From assembly GCF_040833995.1 (NCBI RefSeq), contig NZ_CP162137.1:2836001-2900000 (forward strand): 64,000 nt of DNA, written 5' to 3'. Of this stretch, positions 30,110 through 40,266 are shown one piece after another. The stretch's first letter is position 1, and every line of letters starts with the position of its first letter. Under the pieces are notes generated by a model. That model did not search any database. It was not told the DNA's origin and saw only the letters and a program-made list of their open reading frames with translations. The stretch is from Leptospira sp. WS58.C1. GTDB lineage: Bacteria; Spirochaetota; Leptospiria; Leptospirales; Leptospiraceae. The position numbers were made by a program, and so were the translations under genes.

Positions 30110-31065
30110 TCTTCTTCATCCTCCTCTTCCTCTTCAATATCGGTCGGAAGGGATTTATGGATGACACGTAATTTTGCGGAACGAGAAGCAGGATTTTCTT
30201 TCATCTCGGCATCCGTCGGAAGCACGGGCTTTTTGGTAAGAAGTTTCGCTTCTCCAGTTCTTGCATAGTCCCTGAACAAGTTTTTAACGATCCTATCTTC
30301 CAGTGAATGAAAAGAGATCACTTGTAAGAGCCCGCCCCTTGCGACCAGATCCAAAAGTTTTTTTACCCCGATCTCTATATGAAGAAGTTCCTGGTTCACT
30401 TCGATCCTCAGAGCTTGGAAGACCCGAGTCGCCGGGTGTCTACCCGGAGGCCAAAACTTTCTGGGAATCACTCTGGAAACCAATTGTGCAAGATCTCCCG
30501 AGTAACCGATCCGAGAATGTCTTCTTCTTTCTAAGATCGCTTCTACGATCTTCTTGGTCCAACGCTCTTCCCCATACTCGTAAAAAATTTTACTTAAAAC
30601 TTTTTCCGGATACGTATTGATCACGTCTTCTGCCGAGATCCCACCGGAAGAAGAAAGTCTCATATCCAAAGGTTCATTCTCTCGAAAACTGAAACCTCTT
30701 CCTGCGTGTAAAAGGTGAAAGGTAGAAATCCCCAAATCCAAAAGAATGCCGTCCGGCGGATTGGAAATCCCGAAGCTGTTCAAGAACTCGGAATCGAGAT
30801 CCGAAAAATTGGCTTCGATAGGAATCACTCTGGAAGAATGAGCGGAAAGTCTTGTTTTAGCCCTGGACAACATGACAGAGTCCCGATCCACTAAAACCAG
30901 TTTAGAATTTGGGAATTGTTCTAAGAGTAGAAGACTATGTCCTCCTTCTCCCGCTGTTCCGTCTAAAAAAAGGAGTTCTCGGTCCTTATCGAATACGGAA
31001 AGGAAAAAGGTAAGTATCTCCCGATAGAGCACCGAATAATGGACAGGTTCCAATTCGTTTTCCAA
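30106..31065 (-). CDS. rsmH: 16S rRNA (cytosine-1402-N4)-methyltransferase (RsmH/MraW)
   Basis: RsmH methylates N4 of C1402 in 16S rRNA. The 319-residue protein shows [10 protein letters not shown] at the start, the SAM loop [27 protein letters not shown], and the C-terminal [15 protein letters not shown] motif. It has an acidic Glu/Asp tail at the C-terminus not needed by the family. The start is TTG 31065; no ATG is available. It is the first gene of the dcw run. Confidence 0.95.
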   Translation of the reverse strand: MENELEPVHYSVLYREILTFFLSVFDKDRELLFLDGTAGEGGHSLLLLEQFPNSKLVLVDRDSVMLSRAKTRLSAHSSRVIPIEANFSDLDSEFLNSFGISNPPDGILLDLGISTFHLLHAGRGFSFRENEPLDMRLSSSGGISAEDVINTYPEKVLSKIFYEYGEERWTKKIVEAILERRRHSRIGYSGDLAQLVSRVIPRKFWPPGRHPATRVFQALRIEVNQELLHIEIGVKKLLDLVARGGLLQVISFHSLEDRIVKNLFRDYARTGEAKLLTKKPVLPTDAEMKENPASRSAKLRVIHKSLPTDIEEEEEDEEE

Positions 31066-31259
31066 GTTCTACCCGCTCATCCAAAACGCAACTAAGAACC
31101 GTACCAGTTTTCTATACTTTAGCTTCTCCTTCACTTGCACATCCTGTACAAATCCCTGAGCACATGACGCCCTTTTGACTTCGCACTTAGGCAAAGAATT
31201 CATTCCAGACTATTTTAAAGTACTTTTGAGATAGAAACTAACACGAAAGCACTAAATTC

Positions 31260-31287
31260 TTGACTACTACACTTTACTAGATAGAAT
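31260..31287 (+). promoter_or_regulatory. Sigma-70-like promoter for the chemotaxis receptor pair
   Basis: TTGACT (31260-31265) and TAGAAT (31282-31287) are separated by 16 nt, each one to two changes from the consensus. Transcription would start near 31294, about 110 nt before the first receptor gene. Confidence 0.5.
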
Positions 31288-31331
31288 GCGTCTCTCCATA
31301 AATAAAAATCCGCTCTGGTGCTAAACTGCCT

Positions 31332-31359
31332 GAAAGGAATTGTCCGATTAGGCCGACAA
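31332..31359 (+). promoter_or_regulatory. Possible sigma-28 (FliA) promoter for the receptor pair
   Basis: GCCGACAA (31352-31359) differs by one base from the enterobacterial flagellar sigma -10 GCCGATAA. GAAA at 31332-31335 stands 16 nt upstream, near the usual TAAA position (15 nt). Flagellar sigma factors commonly drive chemotaxis receptor genes, so the location fits. Confidence 0.4.
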
Positions 31360-31404
31360 ATTTTTATTACTTCTTAGCCTCTTCGGGAAGGCTTTATTAT
31401 TGGT

Positions 31405-33399
31405 ATGCAGAAAAGCAGTTTAAAGTTCATCCTTCTAGGCGCAGGCATCGTCATTCTCACAGTATTAACGTTATTGATCTCGGGGAATGCCTACTACTTC
31501 GGTCAGAAAAAAATCACTGAAAACCATCTGAATCAAATGCAGAATGTCGTAGCAGTGGTCGCTCAAGAGTTCGACGCATTCTTATTAACCCATACCAACG
31601 TAGCAAAAACGTTAGCCGCAGATCCAAGAGCCATACAAACTGCTATCACAGGCAAACCGATTGCGGGCGACTTCTTTAAAGAAGTCCACCAAAGATACGG
31701 GGTTTACGAGAACATTTTCGTTATGAGCTTGGATGGAGAAAAAAGGATCCTAGCGGATAGTTTGGATGGAAGATCTCTAGGTTATAAAGCGAAAGGTGAC
31801 GAGCTAAAGGACAATGTCGCCGCAGTAAAAGAAGGAAAACATTACTTAGGCCCTCCTCAAAAATCTCCCATCACAGGACTTCCGGTTGCTGTGATCTCCG
31901 TTCCGATACGTGACGGAGCGAATATCATTGGAGTTTTGAACATAGCCCTCTCCTTCGAGGATATCTCGGAAAAAGTGATCAATAAGATCCGAATTGGGGA
32001 ACAAGGTTATGTTTCCGTAATGAGTCAAACCGGTTTGGTGATCGCTCATCCTAAGAAGGAAATGATCATGAATTTGGACGTAGCTAAAGAACCCTACGGC
32101 CAAAAAATGTTGGAATTGAAATCAGGAGAAATTTTCGAATTCAGTTTCAAAGGATCGGATCGTTACTCCACCGTTTCCAGATTGGACCAATGGAGAATGA
32201 CCGTAATTGCCATCCAACCCAAAGCGGAAGTTAGGGAAGCATTAGTAGAACTTCTGCTTTCTATAGGGCTTACAAGTTTAATCACAGTAGGAATTTCCGT
32301 TTTTCTATTTTATATTCTTCTAAAGAAGAGACTGGATCCATTGGAAAATGCGAGCAGGCTTTTCCAAACCATGTCGCAAGGAGATCTAACCTCGGACATC
32401 CAAGTCGTATACAACGATGAGATTGGCGTAATGAGTGCGGATCTGAATTCTTTTATTGCCAGCCTAAGATCTTCTTTGAAAGATATCCAACGTATCGCGA
32501 TGGAACTTGCTTCTTCTGCGGAGGAATTGACGGTTTCTTCCCAAAGTTTTGCGACCGGCGCTCAATCCACCGCTGCTTCATCCGAGCAGATGTCGGCAAC
32601 CGTGGAAGAGATGTCCGCAGGAATGGAAAATATCTCCTCGGTCACCGATAGGCAATACTCGAATATATTAGAATTTCATACTAAAATAAAAGAACTGTCT
32701 TCCGGAGTCAGAAAGATAGGCTCGGAGATCAAAAATACCCTGCAGATCGCAGAATCCATTTCCCGAGAAGCGAAAAGAGGCGAGAGTTCGCTAACAGGAA
32801 TGAGCAATATGATAGAAAATATCCTGAAGTCCTCCGGAGAAATGAAATCCATTATAGGAATTATCAACGATATTTCCGACCAAACACAGTTGCTCGCATT
32901 GAATGCAGCCATCGAGGCGGCAAGAGCAGGAGAAGCTGGAAAAGGATTCGCAGTTGTTGCGGAAGAAATCTCCAAACTTTCAGTTAAAACGGCTTCCTCC
33001 ATTAAATCCATCGGAGAGATGATCAATAAGAACAACTCCGAATTGGACGAAGGCGCCAAAGGGATCCGTTCCTCTGTGGAGATCTTACATAGCATCATCA
33101 AAAACGTAGACTCCGTAGGGGAAGCAATGAGTCACCTATTCGAGATCACTTCCGCGCAAGAATCCGTAAACAAGTCCGTGGACGAACAATCGGATCGTGT
33201 AGGAACGGAGGCAGAAGGTGTAAAACTCGCAACAGATGAACAAAAAAGAGCCGTAAGAGAGATCTCCCAGGTGATCACTCAGATCAACGAGCATACCTTA
33301 AATACAGCCTCGGGATCGGAACAGATGTCTTCCTCCGCGCAGAACCTTGCCACTACAGCGGAAATATTAAAAAACATAACCGAAAAATTTAAAATCTAA
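31405..33399 (+). CDS. Methyl-accepting chemotaxis protein (Cache sensor, HAMP, MCP signal)
   Basis: The 664-residue transmembrane receptor has an N-terminal membrane helix (residues 8-30), a periplasmic Cache-type sensor (about 35-285), a second helix (about 287-312), a HAMP domain and a long cytoplasmic coiled coil. The hairpin tip reads [20 protein letters not shown], the CheA/CheW-binding region. Glu/Gln/Ala-rich stretches on either side are likely methylation sites for CheR. The downstream gene, 24 nt away, is a close paralogue. Ligand is unknown; Cache domains often bind small organic acids or amino acids. Confidence 0.93.
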   Translation: MQKSSLKFILLGAGIVILTVLTLLISGNAYYFGQKKITENHLNQMQNVVAVVAQEFDAFLLTHTNVAKTLAADPRAIQTAITGKPIAGDFFKEVHQRYGVYENIFVMSLDGEKRILADSLDGRSLGYKAKGDELKDNVAAVKEGKHYLGPPQKSPITGLPVAVISVPIRDGANIIGVLNIALSFEDISEKVINKIRIGEQGYVSVMSQTGLVIAHPKKEMIMNLDVAKEPYGQKMLELKSGEIFEFSFKGSDRYSTVSRLDQWRMTVIAIQPKAEVREALVELLLSIGLTSLITVGISVFLFYILLKKRLDPLENASRLFQTMSQGDLTSDIQVVYNDEIGVMSADLNSFIASLRSSLKDIQRIAMELASSAEELTVSSQSFATGAQSTAASSEQMSATVEEMSAGMENISSVTDRQYSNILEFHTKIKELSSGVRKIGSEIKNTLQIAESISREAKRGESSLTGMSNMIENILKSSGEMKSIIGIINDISDQTQLLALNAAIEAARAGEAGKGFAVVAEEISKLSVKTASSIKSIGEMINKNNSELDEGAKGIRSSVEILHSIIKNVDSVGEAMSHLFEITSAQESVNKSVDEQSDRVGTEAEGVKLATDEQKRAVREISQVITQINEHTLNTASGSEQMSSSAQNLATTAEILKNITEKFKI

Positions 33400-33423
33400 T
33401 TCGATCCCGGTTTAACCCATACG

Positions 33424-35415
33424 ATGCAAAGAAACAGTTTAAAGATCATCATCCTAGCAGTAAGTACGATCACTATCGTTCTACTTACGGTGGGGATTTC
33501 CTCCTTCGCATACTTTACCGCCAAAAAATACGTGGAAGAAGCTTACATAGACGAGATGAAAAAGGTCTCGAAATTAGCCGGAAAACATATCAAGTTCTTC
33601 TTCGATCAGCAAACCACTTTGGCCGAGTTCGTAAATTCCAATACTCCGTTCATCAAAGCTACGATAGCAAGGGATAAGGGAAGTCTGAATCCCATACTCG
33701 CAAATATATTCAAAAAATATGATACTTACGAGAATGTGTTCCTATCCACTCCGGAGGAAAATCCCTTGGTTTTCGCAGATGCCACAGGCAAAGCGAACAA
33801 TTTCCGCTGGGGAGGGACCGGCTTTGACGCAAATATAAAGGCTGCATTAGAGGGAAAAAATCTTTTAAGTAAGGTAAACCCTTCTCCAGTGACTGGGGAA
33901 GCGGTTGCTGTTCTTACGGTTCCGACTAAGGAAGGAAATCAAATAGTAGGTATCCTGGGTTTTGCGATCTCTCTTAACAAAATGACAGAGACTATAGTGA
34001 ACGGAATTACGATCGGATCGGACGGATACATAGCGATCACGGACATGAACGGAGTTGTAGTGGGACATCCCGATAAGTCGCTGATACTAAAATTAGATCT
34101 GAGCAAAACGGATTGGGGTAAAAAACTACTAACCCTCCCTTCCGAACAACATATGGAATATTTTTTCAAAAAGGAAAAAATTGCCACGGTTTACGATGTT
34201 CCGGAGTACGGCCTGAGAGTCTCAGCAGTGGTGTCCAAGGACGAACTCGCAGAAGTAGTCCATCAAATGTTATTTAGGATCATAGCATTTGCGTTCGTCT
34301 TCCTGGTAGCCTCCATATTCATTATTTATAAAATAGTAAATATTCGTCTTCATCCTTTACAGGAAGCGAGAGAACTATTCCGCTCCATGTCCACAGGCGA
34401 TCTGACTGCGAGCCTAAAGATCTATCATGAAGACGAGATAGGAGACCTAAGTAAGGATACCAATTCGTTCTTAGAAAGTCTAAGAACCTCGGTAAGAGAG
34501 ATCCAAAAGATCTCCCAAGAACTTGCATCTTCCGCGGAAGAATTATCCGCGAGTTCGGAAAATTTCTCCAATGGAGCCCAATCCACGGCGGCTTCTACCG
34601 AGGAAATGTCAGCAACTGTGGAAGAGATGTCCGCGGGGATGGACAATATCTCCGGCTCCATCTACAATCAGTACCGGAATATTTCGGAATTCCAGATAAA
34701 GATCACAGAACTTTCCCAAAGTGTGAATCAAATCGGAGAAGAGATTCAGAATACCCTAAACATGGCCAAGTCTATTTCCCTTCAGGCAAAAAAGGGAGAA
34801 GAATCCCTGTCCGGAATGAATGCGATGATCTCGAATATTCTCAAATCCTCCGGAGAAATGACTGCTATCATCGGAATCATCAACGATATTTCCGACCAAA
34901 CCCAACTGCTCGCATTGAATGCAGCGATAGAAGCGGCGAGAGCAGGCGAAGCAGGAAAAGGGTTCGCAGTTGTTGCAGAAGAGATCTCCAAACTTTCAGA
35001 AAAGACAGCTTCTTCTATCAAATCTATCTCCGCAATGATCTCTAAAAACACGGGAGAACTGGACAGCGGAGCCAAAGGGATCCAGGCATCTACTGAGATC
35101 ATCCACGCGATCATCCGGAATGTGGATCAAGTGTCGGATGCAATGGACAGATTGTATTCCATCACCGGCTCCCAAACAAATATAAATCGAGCAGTGACGG
35201 ATAACGCAGGTAAAGTAAAGACCGAATCGGAAGCGGTAAAATTAGCCGCGGATGAGCAGAAAAAAGCAGTCTCGGAAATTTCTCAGGTGATCATGCAGAT
35301 CAACGAACATACGATCAACACTGCATCCGGAGCGGAACAGATGTCTTCCTCCTCCAGGAATTTGTCTAATACGGCGGAGATACTCAAAAATATCTCCGAA
35401 AAATTCAAATTATAA
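33424..35415 (+). CDS. Methyl-accepting chemotaxis protein, tandem paralogue
   Basis: This 663-residue receptor has the same layout as its upstream neighbour: N-terminal membrane helix, periplasmic Cache-type sensor, second helix (about residues 285-308), HAMP and MCP signalling domain. The cytoplasmic part is nearly the same, with an identical [20 protein letters not shown] tip, while the sensor domains have diverged. This pattern indicates tandem duplication followed by change of ligand range. It is co-transcribed with the first receptor and converges on the rhodanese gene. Confidence 0.93.
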   Translation: MQRNSLKIIILAVSTITIVLLTVGISSFAYFTAKKYVEEAYIDEMKKVSKLAGKHIKFFFDQQTTLAEFVNSNTPFIKATIARDKGSLNPILANIFKKYDTYENVFLSTPEENPLVFADATGKANNFRWGGTGFDANIKAALEGKNLLSKVNPSPVTGEAVAVLTVPTKEGNQIVGILGFAISLNKMTETIVNGITIGSDGYIAITDMNGVVVGHPDKSLILKLDLSKTDWGKKLLTLPSEQHMEYFFKKEKIATVYDVPEYGLRVSAVVSKDELAEVVHQMLFRIIAFAFVFLVASIFIIYKIVNIRLHPLQEARELFRSMSTGDLTASLKIYHEDEIGDLSKDTNSFLESLRTSVREIQKISQELASSAEELSASSENFSNGAQSTAASTEEMSATVEEMSAGMDNISGSIYNQYRNISEFQIKITELSQSVNQIGEEIQNTLNMAKSISLQAKKGEESLSGMNAMISNILKSSGEMTAIIGIINDISDQTQLLALNAAIEAARAGEAGKGFAVVAEEISKLSEKTASSIKSISAMISKNTGELDSGAKGIQASTEIIHAIIRNVDQVSDAMDRLYSITGSQTNINRAVTDNAGKVKTESEAVKLAADEQKKAVSEISQVIMQINEHTINTASGAEQMSSSSRNLSNTAEILKNISEKFKL

Positions 35416-35438
35416 TCGCCCGAAAGAGAACCTTTCCG

Positions 35439-35795
35439 TTACTCACTTGATATTACCGAAAATAGATGGTCGATTCCCCCGGCGTTCCGTATATGAGAAA
35501 AACCTTTTTCCTCTAAGAGGGATTTGGCTCTTTGACTACGTCCGCCGCCGGATTGACAATATAAAATGATTTGCCTGTCCTTCGGGCCTAGTTCATCTGA
35601 TCTCAACGGTAAACTATCGATCGGAATATTGACAGCTCCGGGAAAATGACGTTTTTCATATTCATCCGGAGTTCTAACATCCAGGACTAGGGCGCCCTTC
35701 TCCACCCATTCTACAAGTTCCCTGTCTTCCTTATTCTTGCAGGAAGAGAAAGAAAAAAGAGTTATTATTAGAAGAATATAAAATGTCCGAAACAT
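35439..35795 (-). CDS. Rhodanese-domain lipoprotein
   Basis: The 118-residue protein has an N-terminal hydrophobic stretch ending in FSFSSC, a plausible loose leptospiral lipobox, then a single rhodanese domain. The active-site loop CQSGGGR is intact, with the catalytic Cys near residue 87, and LDVRTPDEYEKRHFPGA is the usual entry motif. It should act outside the cytoplasm in sulfane sulfur or thiol chemistry. I start it at ATG 35795 because GGGGAG stands 6 nt upstream; an upstream TTG lacks this. It is the third gene of a STAS-CheR-rhodanese run. Confidence 0.87.
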   Translation of the reverse strand: MFRTFYILLIITLFSFSSCKNKEDRELVEWVEKGALVLDVRTPDEYEKRHFPGAVNIPIDSLPLRSDELGPKDRQIILYCQSGGGRSQRAKSLLEEKGFSHIRNAGGIDHLFSVISSE

Positions 35796-35815
35796 AAAAC
35801 ACTCCCCGATCAAGA

Positions 35816-36691
35816 TTAAATTATAGGCTTTTTCTGATATACAGTATGACCTAAGAACTTGTACGCTTCCGAGATACCGAATAGAGTTTCGGAATGGCCT
35901 ATCACCAAAAGCCCTCTATCTTTCAGCACATGTTCGAAATTTTCGAAAATTTTCTTTTGGGTAGGCTTATCGAAATAGATAATCACGTTTCTGCAAAAGA
36001 TACAATCCATTTTCTCCCGTATCGGATAAGGAGTTTCTAAAAGATTTGCCTTATGAAATTCGATCATGGACTTGATCTCAGGTTTTGCTTGATAGGTGTC
36101 CTGATTTTTGCCGGTCAGATCCTTCACTTTTAGAAAATATCTTTTTTTGAGAGTCTCACTGACCGGATCTAAACGATCCGCTTTATAAATTCCTTCTTGA
36201 GCGGTTTGTACCACGTTCGTATCGATATCGGATGCATAAATTTTAATATCCCAACCCGGCTTGTGCATAAAATATTCCGCACAAGTGATTGCGATTGAGT
36301 AAGGCTCTTCCCCGGTAGAACAAGCGCTGGACCAGATGCGTAGCTGCTTTTTTCCGGACTTCAAAGCCTTCTCCTCTACGGATGGAAAAAAGGTTTCCTT
36401 TAAAAATTCGAAATGATGGTTTTCGCGGAAAAAATCGGTTTTATTGGTGGTGATACGATTAATAAGTTCCGTAAGTTCGCTTTGGAAAAACTTACGATCG
36501 GCCTGCAGACCTCGGATATATTCCGAAACATTCTGCATCTTATACATTCTGGCCCTGGAATTCAACCTGGATTGGACCATTATCTTTTTATGATCCGCCA
36601 GAAATATTCCGGTTTCCTTATACATCAAATCCTTAATGAATTTGAATTCTTCGTCCGTTATCTGAGAAAAACTGGAAAAACTTTCATCCAT
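35816..36691 (-). CDS. cheR: Chemotaxis protein methyltransferase CheR
   Basis: CheR methylates glutamates of chemotaxis receptors with SAM. The 291-residue protein has the N-terminal helical CheR domain with [13 protein letters not shown], then the SAM-binding [14 protein letters not shown] motif (about residue 125) and [15 protein letters not shown] near residue 228. All are typical. It lies 3 nt after the STAS gene and 20 nt before the rhodanese start, and faces the two receptors it probably modifies. Confidence 0.93.
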   Translation of the reverse strand: MDESFSSFSQITDEEFKFIKDLMYKETGIFLADHKKIMVQSRLNSRARMYKMQNVSEYIRGLQADRKFFQSELTELINRITTNKTDFFRENHHFEFLKETFFPSVEEKALKSGKKQLRIWSSACSTGEEPYSIAITCAEYFMHKPGWDIKIYASDIDTNVVQTAQEGIYKADRLDPVSETLKKRYFLKVKDLTGKNQDTYQAKPEIKSMIEFHKANLLETPYPIREKMDCIFCRNVIIYFDKPTQKKIFENFEHVLKDRGLLVIGHSETLFGISEAYKFLGHTVYQKKPII

Positions 36692-36694
36692 AAA

Positions 36695-36982
36695 TCAACG
36701 AATACCCAATGCCTGGTCCAAAGAGACTAACTTAATAATTTCCAGTAATTTAGGACTGACATTGATCGTTTCCAAAAGAATACCCTGGCCCCGGAGACGA
36801 TTTGCAAACGCTACCAAAGTCCCTAAAGCGACCGAAGTAATCACCTGCACTTCATCCAGATCCAAAATTACGGATGCAGGATTCCCTTCTACATGTGAAT
36901 TCAAGTAGGCACGCAAAGCCTCATGATCACCGTTTAGGATCTCATAATCTACTTTGATCAGCATCGGTTCCGAAGGACTCAT
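36695..36982 (-). CDS. STAS-domain protein (anti-sigma antagonist-like)
   Basis: The 95-residue protein is a single STAS domain. In SpoIIAA-type antagonists the phosphorylated Ser lies in a D-S-S-G-L-G loop; here the equivalent is T-S-V-A-L-G (ITSVALGTLVAF, near residue 49). The Ser that receives phosphate is kept but the preceding Asp and the following Ser are lost. It could act in partner switching with the SpoIIE-type phosphatases of this window, or in chemotaxis given its position directly before cheR. Confidence 0.85.
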   Translation of the reverse strand: MSPSEPMLIKVDYEILNGDHEALRAYLNSHVEGNPASVILDLDEVQVITSVALGTLVAFANRLRGQGILLETINVSPKLLEIIKLVSLDQALGIR

Positions 36983-37141
36983 TCCATAAGATTGGACGAA
37001 TTGGTCCCTACCTCGGAATACAGTCGGGAAACTGCCTGGAAAAGAAAAGGAAAAACTAATTTTTCTGGCTTAGAAGTGAAGTGTCGTTTTTTTGGTAAAT
37101 AGGCGGAAAATACGGATCTTTTTTCTGGAAAAATACGTTAA

Positions 37142-37891
37142 GTGAGAATTGGAATCGTCAAACATCTGAATGCCCGTCCCTTAACCTGGGGATTCGAGCA
37201 AAATTCAGAACATATAGTCGTACCGGAAAATCCCTCCCTATTAAAGGATTATCTATTACGGGGCCTGGTGGACGTAGGGTTGATCTCCTCGATCGAATGT
37301 CTTAGAAACTCCGACGTACTTTCCGTTTCTATGAAAGTTGGGGTCTGCGCCTCCGATCAGGTACGCTCCATAAAGTTTTTCAAAAATAAAAAGGAAGCCT
37401 ACCCTCCTTACCGAATACTCACAGATAACGGTTCCAGGACAAGTATGGCCTTGGTTAGGGTGTTAGTACATAACGATTCCGGACAATTGCCGGAAGTTGC
37501 CCCTACGGATCCAAAGATCATCAAACAGGAGATTTCCATCGGAAGAGGGTCCCATATGCTATTCGGGGACAACGCGTTATTCGCAGAATGGGATCCGGAA
37601 GTGTACGATGTAAAAGACCTAGCGGAATGGTGGTATGAAACCACAGGGACTTCGTTCATATTCGCACTTTGGGCCTCTAAAAAACCGTTAGAATTACCTG
37701 ACAGTTTCTATGAGGATTCCTTAAAATACGGCCTTGCTCATATCGAAGAAATCATCGAAAAAGAATCTAGACTCCCTGCCGACCTGGTCCGAACTTATCT
37801 CACCCAAGAACTACATTATGAAATAACGGAAAGCGACCGCAAGGGTTTCGAACTGTTCGGAAAATATTGCAACGACCTAGGGATCTTATAG
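37142..37891 (+). CDS. mqnA: Chorismate dehydratase MqnA (futalosine menaquinone pathway)
   Basis: MqnA converts chorismate to 3-enolpyruvylbenzoate, the first step of the futalosine route to menaquinone. The 249-residue protein begins [17 protein letters not shown] and shows DVGLISSIE near residue 45, the [13 protein letters not shown] segment and [10 protein letters not shown] near residue 175, all typical of the family's periplasmic-binding-protein-like fold. The start is GTG with no clear ribosome site. It is divergent from the STAS-cheR operon across about 160 nt. Confidence 0.9.
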   Translation: MRIGIVKHLNARPLTWGFEQNSEHIVVPENPSLLKDYLLRGLVDVGLISSIECLRNSDVLSVSMKVGVCASDQVRSIKFFKNKKEAYPPYRILTDNGSRTSMALVRVLVHNDSGQLPEVAPTDPKIIKQEISIGRGSHMLFGDNALFAEWDPEVYDVKDLAEWWYETTGTSFIFALWASKKPLELPDSFYEDSLKYGLAHIEEIIEKESRLPADLVRTYLTQELHYEITESDRKGFELFGKYCNDLGIL

Positions 37892-37905
37892 TAATAGCCG
37901 CCCTA

Positions 37906-38063
37906 CCCAACAACGTGGCAGCATCGCATACAAATCCACACATCAAGCTGCCCGGCCCAACAACGTGGCAGCGATTCACAATTCACATCTAAACAAAATC
38001 ACCCTAAGCACAAGCTTGCCGACGTTGCCCAAAGGGCAATGTGCCGAAGGCCTTGCGGCAAGC
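37906..38063. repeat. Structured repeat block between mqnA and a convergent lipoprotein gene
   Basis: A 17-nt direct repeat (CCCAACAACGTGGCAGC) occurs at 37906-37922 and 37956-37972, spaced exactly 50 nt apart. A degenerate inverted copy is at 38018-38028 (TGCCGACGTTG). An 8-bp inverted repeat follows, GCTTGCCG (38014-38021) and CGGCAAGC (38056-38063), enclosing TTGCCC-AAA-GGGCAA (38025-38039). The block could fold into a multi-stem RNA on either strand. The short open frame here is not convincing as a gene. Confidence 0.65.
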
Positions 38064-38084
38064 ACCCAATCTTCACCTAGAAAT

Positions 38085-38759
38085 TTAATAGACGAAGGTG
38101 ATCCTGTAATCCCAGGACTTATTTCCGAACTTCTCCACAGTATCCGCGAGAGGTAATCTATAAACCAGCCTCCCTAAACCTTGTTCTCCTCGGTTCGTAT
38201 AACAAACGGAAGTGATCGGGAAATTCACTTTAAAATTGAGTGCATTTCCTCGGATGAGTCTTAAAGTTTCACTCAGGATCTTTTTCTCTCCGTCCATCTG
38301 CATGGATTCCAAGGATTTGCTGATAGAAGGAAATTCTCTTTTGATATAGATCGTATTGGCCTTTTCTTTTTTGATCTGAACGTTTCCGAGAAGTACATTT
38401 TCCAATTGAGAAATGTCCGTAAAATCAACCTTGTAAGTGACTTTTGCTTTTTCTCGGAATGCGCCAGGCTCGGCTTCGGAACTTTCTAATTTTTGAAAGG
38501 TATAATCTTTTAATATGAGGCTTTTGGAAAAAAATCCTTTATTCAATCGGTTTTGGATCTCTTCTTTTCTGGTGGGAAGGAATTTGATCAATGATTCTTC
38601 CGACTTACGTTTGGTCGGAACCACATAAGAGATTTCCAAAGTGCCGCTTAAGTTGGAATTGATAGTGAGAGTCTCTTCGTATTCGAAACATCCGAATAAA
38701 AGAAAACAGAGTAAAAAAAGTGATTTCTGGAAGAAGCGGATGGAAAAGCCCGATCGCAT
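38085..38759 (-). CDS. Hypothetical lipoprotein, 224 aa
   Basis: The N-terminus is a lipoprotein signal: basic residues, a hydrophobic stretch, then LLFGC with C24 as the lipidated residue. The mature part is ~200 residues, rich in beta-type strands, with alternating charged and hydrophobic residues; no named domain is recognised. An early EETLTINSNLSGTLEISY stretch resembles the start of periplasmic lipoproteins of unknown role in spirochaetes. It lies downstream of amt on the same strand, but a terminator separates them. Confidence 0.85.
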   Translation of the reverse strand: MRSGFSIRFFQKSLFLLCFLLFGCFEYEETLTINSNLSGTLEISYVVPTKRKSEESLIKFLPTRKEEIQNRLNKGFFSKSLILKDYTFQKLESSEAEPGAFREKAKVTYKVDFTDISQLENVLLGNVQIKKEKANTIYIKREFPSISKSLESMQMDGEKKILSETLRLIRGNALNFKVNFPITSVCYTNRGEQGLGRLVYRLPLADTVEKFGNKSWDYRITFVY

Positions 38760-38803
38760 ACCTCAATTCGCACGGAACCTTTCTTTTTCGTCAACGGTAA
38801 AAG

Positions 38804-38833
38804 AAAAAACCCCCGCAGTCGACCGCGGAGGTT
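38804..38833 (-). terminator. Rho-independent terminator after amt
   Basis: Read on the minus strand, arms at 38825-38833 and 38808-38816 form a 9-bp stem with one mismatch around an 8-nt loop, followed by six T. It lies 19 nt past the amt stop. Confidence 0.8.
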
Positions 38834-38851
38834 TTCACATATTCGAAAGTC

Positions 38852-40207
38852 TTATTTGGAAATCGGGTATGCTTCGTTTCCGTGTTCCAGAATATCCAGA
38901 CCTTGGATCTCTTCGTCTTCGGAAACTCTTAAACCGATAGTGAATCTGAGCGCAAAGAAGATTAATAAACTCGCTCCGAATGCCCAAATAAATCCGATCC
39001 CTACTCCTTGGAGCTGAACCAATAATTGGTCAATTCCACCGCCGAAGAATAGACCGTTCACTCCGCCGAAAGCTTCCTCAGCGAATAGGCCGGCAGCGAT
39101 GGTTCCCCATGCTCCACAGACACCATGAACGGATACCGCTCCTACAGGATCGTCTACTTTGATCTTATCAAAGAATAACACGCTGAATACTACAAGCACC
39201 CCGGCAACCAGTCCGATGATGATCGCTGAACTAATACTGACGTTCGCACAAGGTGCAGTGATCGCCACAAGTCCCGCCAAAGCGCCGTTTAAGGTTAGAC
39301 CTATGTCCGGCTTTTTGAAAAGGATCCAGGTAACCAACATGGAAGAAACCGCACCTGCGGCCGCCGCAAAGTTAGTCGTAACAGCTATGATAGCAAAGGT
39401 TCCTCCACCAACGGAAGTAGTGGATCCCGGGTTAAAACCGAACCAGCCTAACCAAAGAATAAAAACCCCGAGAGCCGCGATCGTCATATTATGACCTAAG
39501 ATAGGAAGGACTTTTCCGTCTTGGTATTTTCCCAGACGAGGTCCAAGCACTATGGTTCCTGCAAGTCCTGCCCAGCCGCCTACGGAGTGCACCACGGTGG
39601 AACCTGCAAAGTCTATAAATCCTGCTTCTACCAAATAACCTTTATTATCCGGATCGAATAGGTTGGACCATGCCAAAGAACCGAAGATCGGATACACAAA
39701 AGCAGTAATCAATACGGAGAAGATCACGTAATCCACGAACTTGGTCCGTTCCGCCATAGCTCCCGAAACGATGGTCGCAGCAGTTCCTGCAAACACCAAT
39801 TGGAATATGAAGAATGTGAACTTGCCCGGATCAGGTTTCCCGTCTACGACCAAAAGACTGTCGGCCAAAGATATGGAACCGAATCCGAAACCGCTAATCA
39901 TCTGAGGTCCGAACATCATCGCAAATCCGATCAACCAAAACGCCAAAGAGCCCAAGGAGAAGTCCATGAAGTTCTTCATGAGAATATTCACCGTATTTTT
40001 GGCTCTTGTAAATCCAGCTTCCACCAAAGCGAAACCGGCCTGCATAAAAAATACCAGAAAGCCTGCTATACAGGTCCATAACCAGTTCGTTTCATCTCTT
40101 AAAGTTGCGACTGCGCTCAACGCAGATTCGGCGGTCACCGGGGCTGTATCGTCGGCCCAAATTCCGCTCGAGGCAACGGCGAGCGTAAGTAATACTAATA
40201 TGCGCAT
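38852..40207 (-). CDS. amt: Ammonium transporter (Amt)
   Basis: The 451-residue protein has a cleavable signal-like N-terminus (ending near ADD), then 11 membrane helices of the Amt/Rh family. It shows FFMQAGFALVEAGFTRAKN near residue 55, STVVHSVGGWAGLAG (residues ~206-220) with the pore His, and a second pore His in AVSVHGVCGAWGT near residue 360. It conducts ammonium in or senses it. No glnK-type PII gene is adjacent, unlike many amt loci. It is 59 nt downstream of a GAF-SpoIIE-TPR phosphatase gene, likely with its own ribosome site (AGGA, 5 nt before ATG). Confidence 0.94.
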   Translation of the reverse strand: MRILVLLTLAVASSGIWADDTAPVTAESALSAVATLRDETNWLWTCIAGFLVFFMQAGFALVEAGFTRAKNTVNILMKNFMDFSLGSLAFWLIGFAMMFGPQMISGFGFGSISLADSLLVVDGKPDPGKFTFFIFQLVFAGTAATIVSGAMAERTKFVDYVIFSVLITAFVYPIFGSLAWSNLFDPDNKGYLVEAGFIDFAGSTVVHSVGGWAGLAGTIVLGPRLGKYQDGKVLPILGHNMTIAALGVFILWLGWFGFNPGSTTSVGGGTFAIIAVTTNFAAAAGAVSSMLVTWILFKKPDIGLTLNGALAGLVAITAPCANVSISSAIIIGLVAGVLVVFSVLFFDKIKVDDPVGAVSVHGVCGAWGTIAAGLFAEEAFGGVNGLFFGGGIDQLLVQLQGVGIGFIWAFGASLLIFFALRFTIGLRVSEDEEIQGLDILEHGNEAYPISK

Positions 40208-40266
40208 ATTTTTCCTAAATCTCCTATATATTTTTCAACACGATCCCTTGAACTTCGCTTTAAAAA

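Larger units (their letters stand above)
31066..31404. other. 339-nt divergent intergenic region, rsmH / chemotaxis receptors
   Basis: No coding sequence was found. The right half carries two candidate plus-strand promoters (listed separately), and a short hairpin with 5-bp stem (AGCCT/AGGCT, 31376-31393) sits just before the receptor start, overlapping its GGAAGG. The left half must contain the rsmH promoter on the minus strand, but no convincing -35/-10 pair was seen. Confidence 0.6.

Noticed and set aside
37906..37972. Two direct repeats considered as a CRISPR remnant
   Set aside because: Only two 17-nt copies, no further units and no cas genes in the window.
37965..38156. Open frame across the repeat block downstream of mqnA
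   Set aside because: It lies on repeats and stems, has no ribosome site, and runs into the end of the convergent lipoprotein gene.
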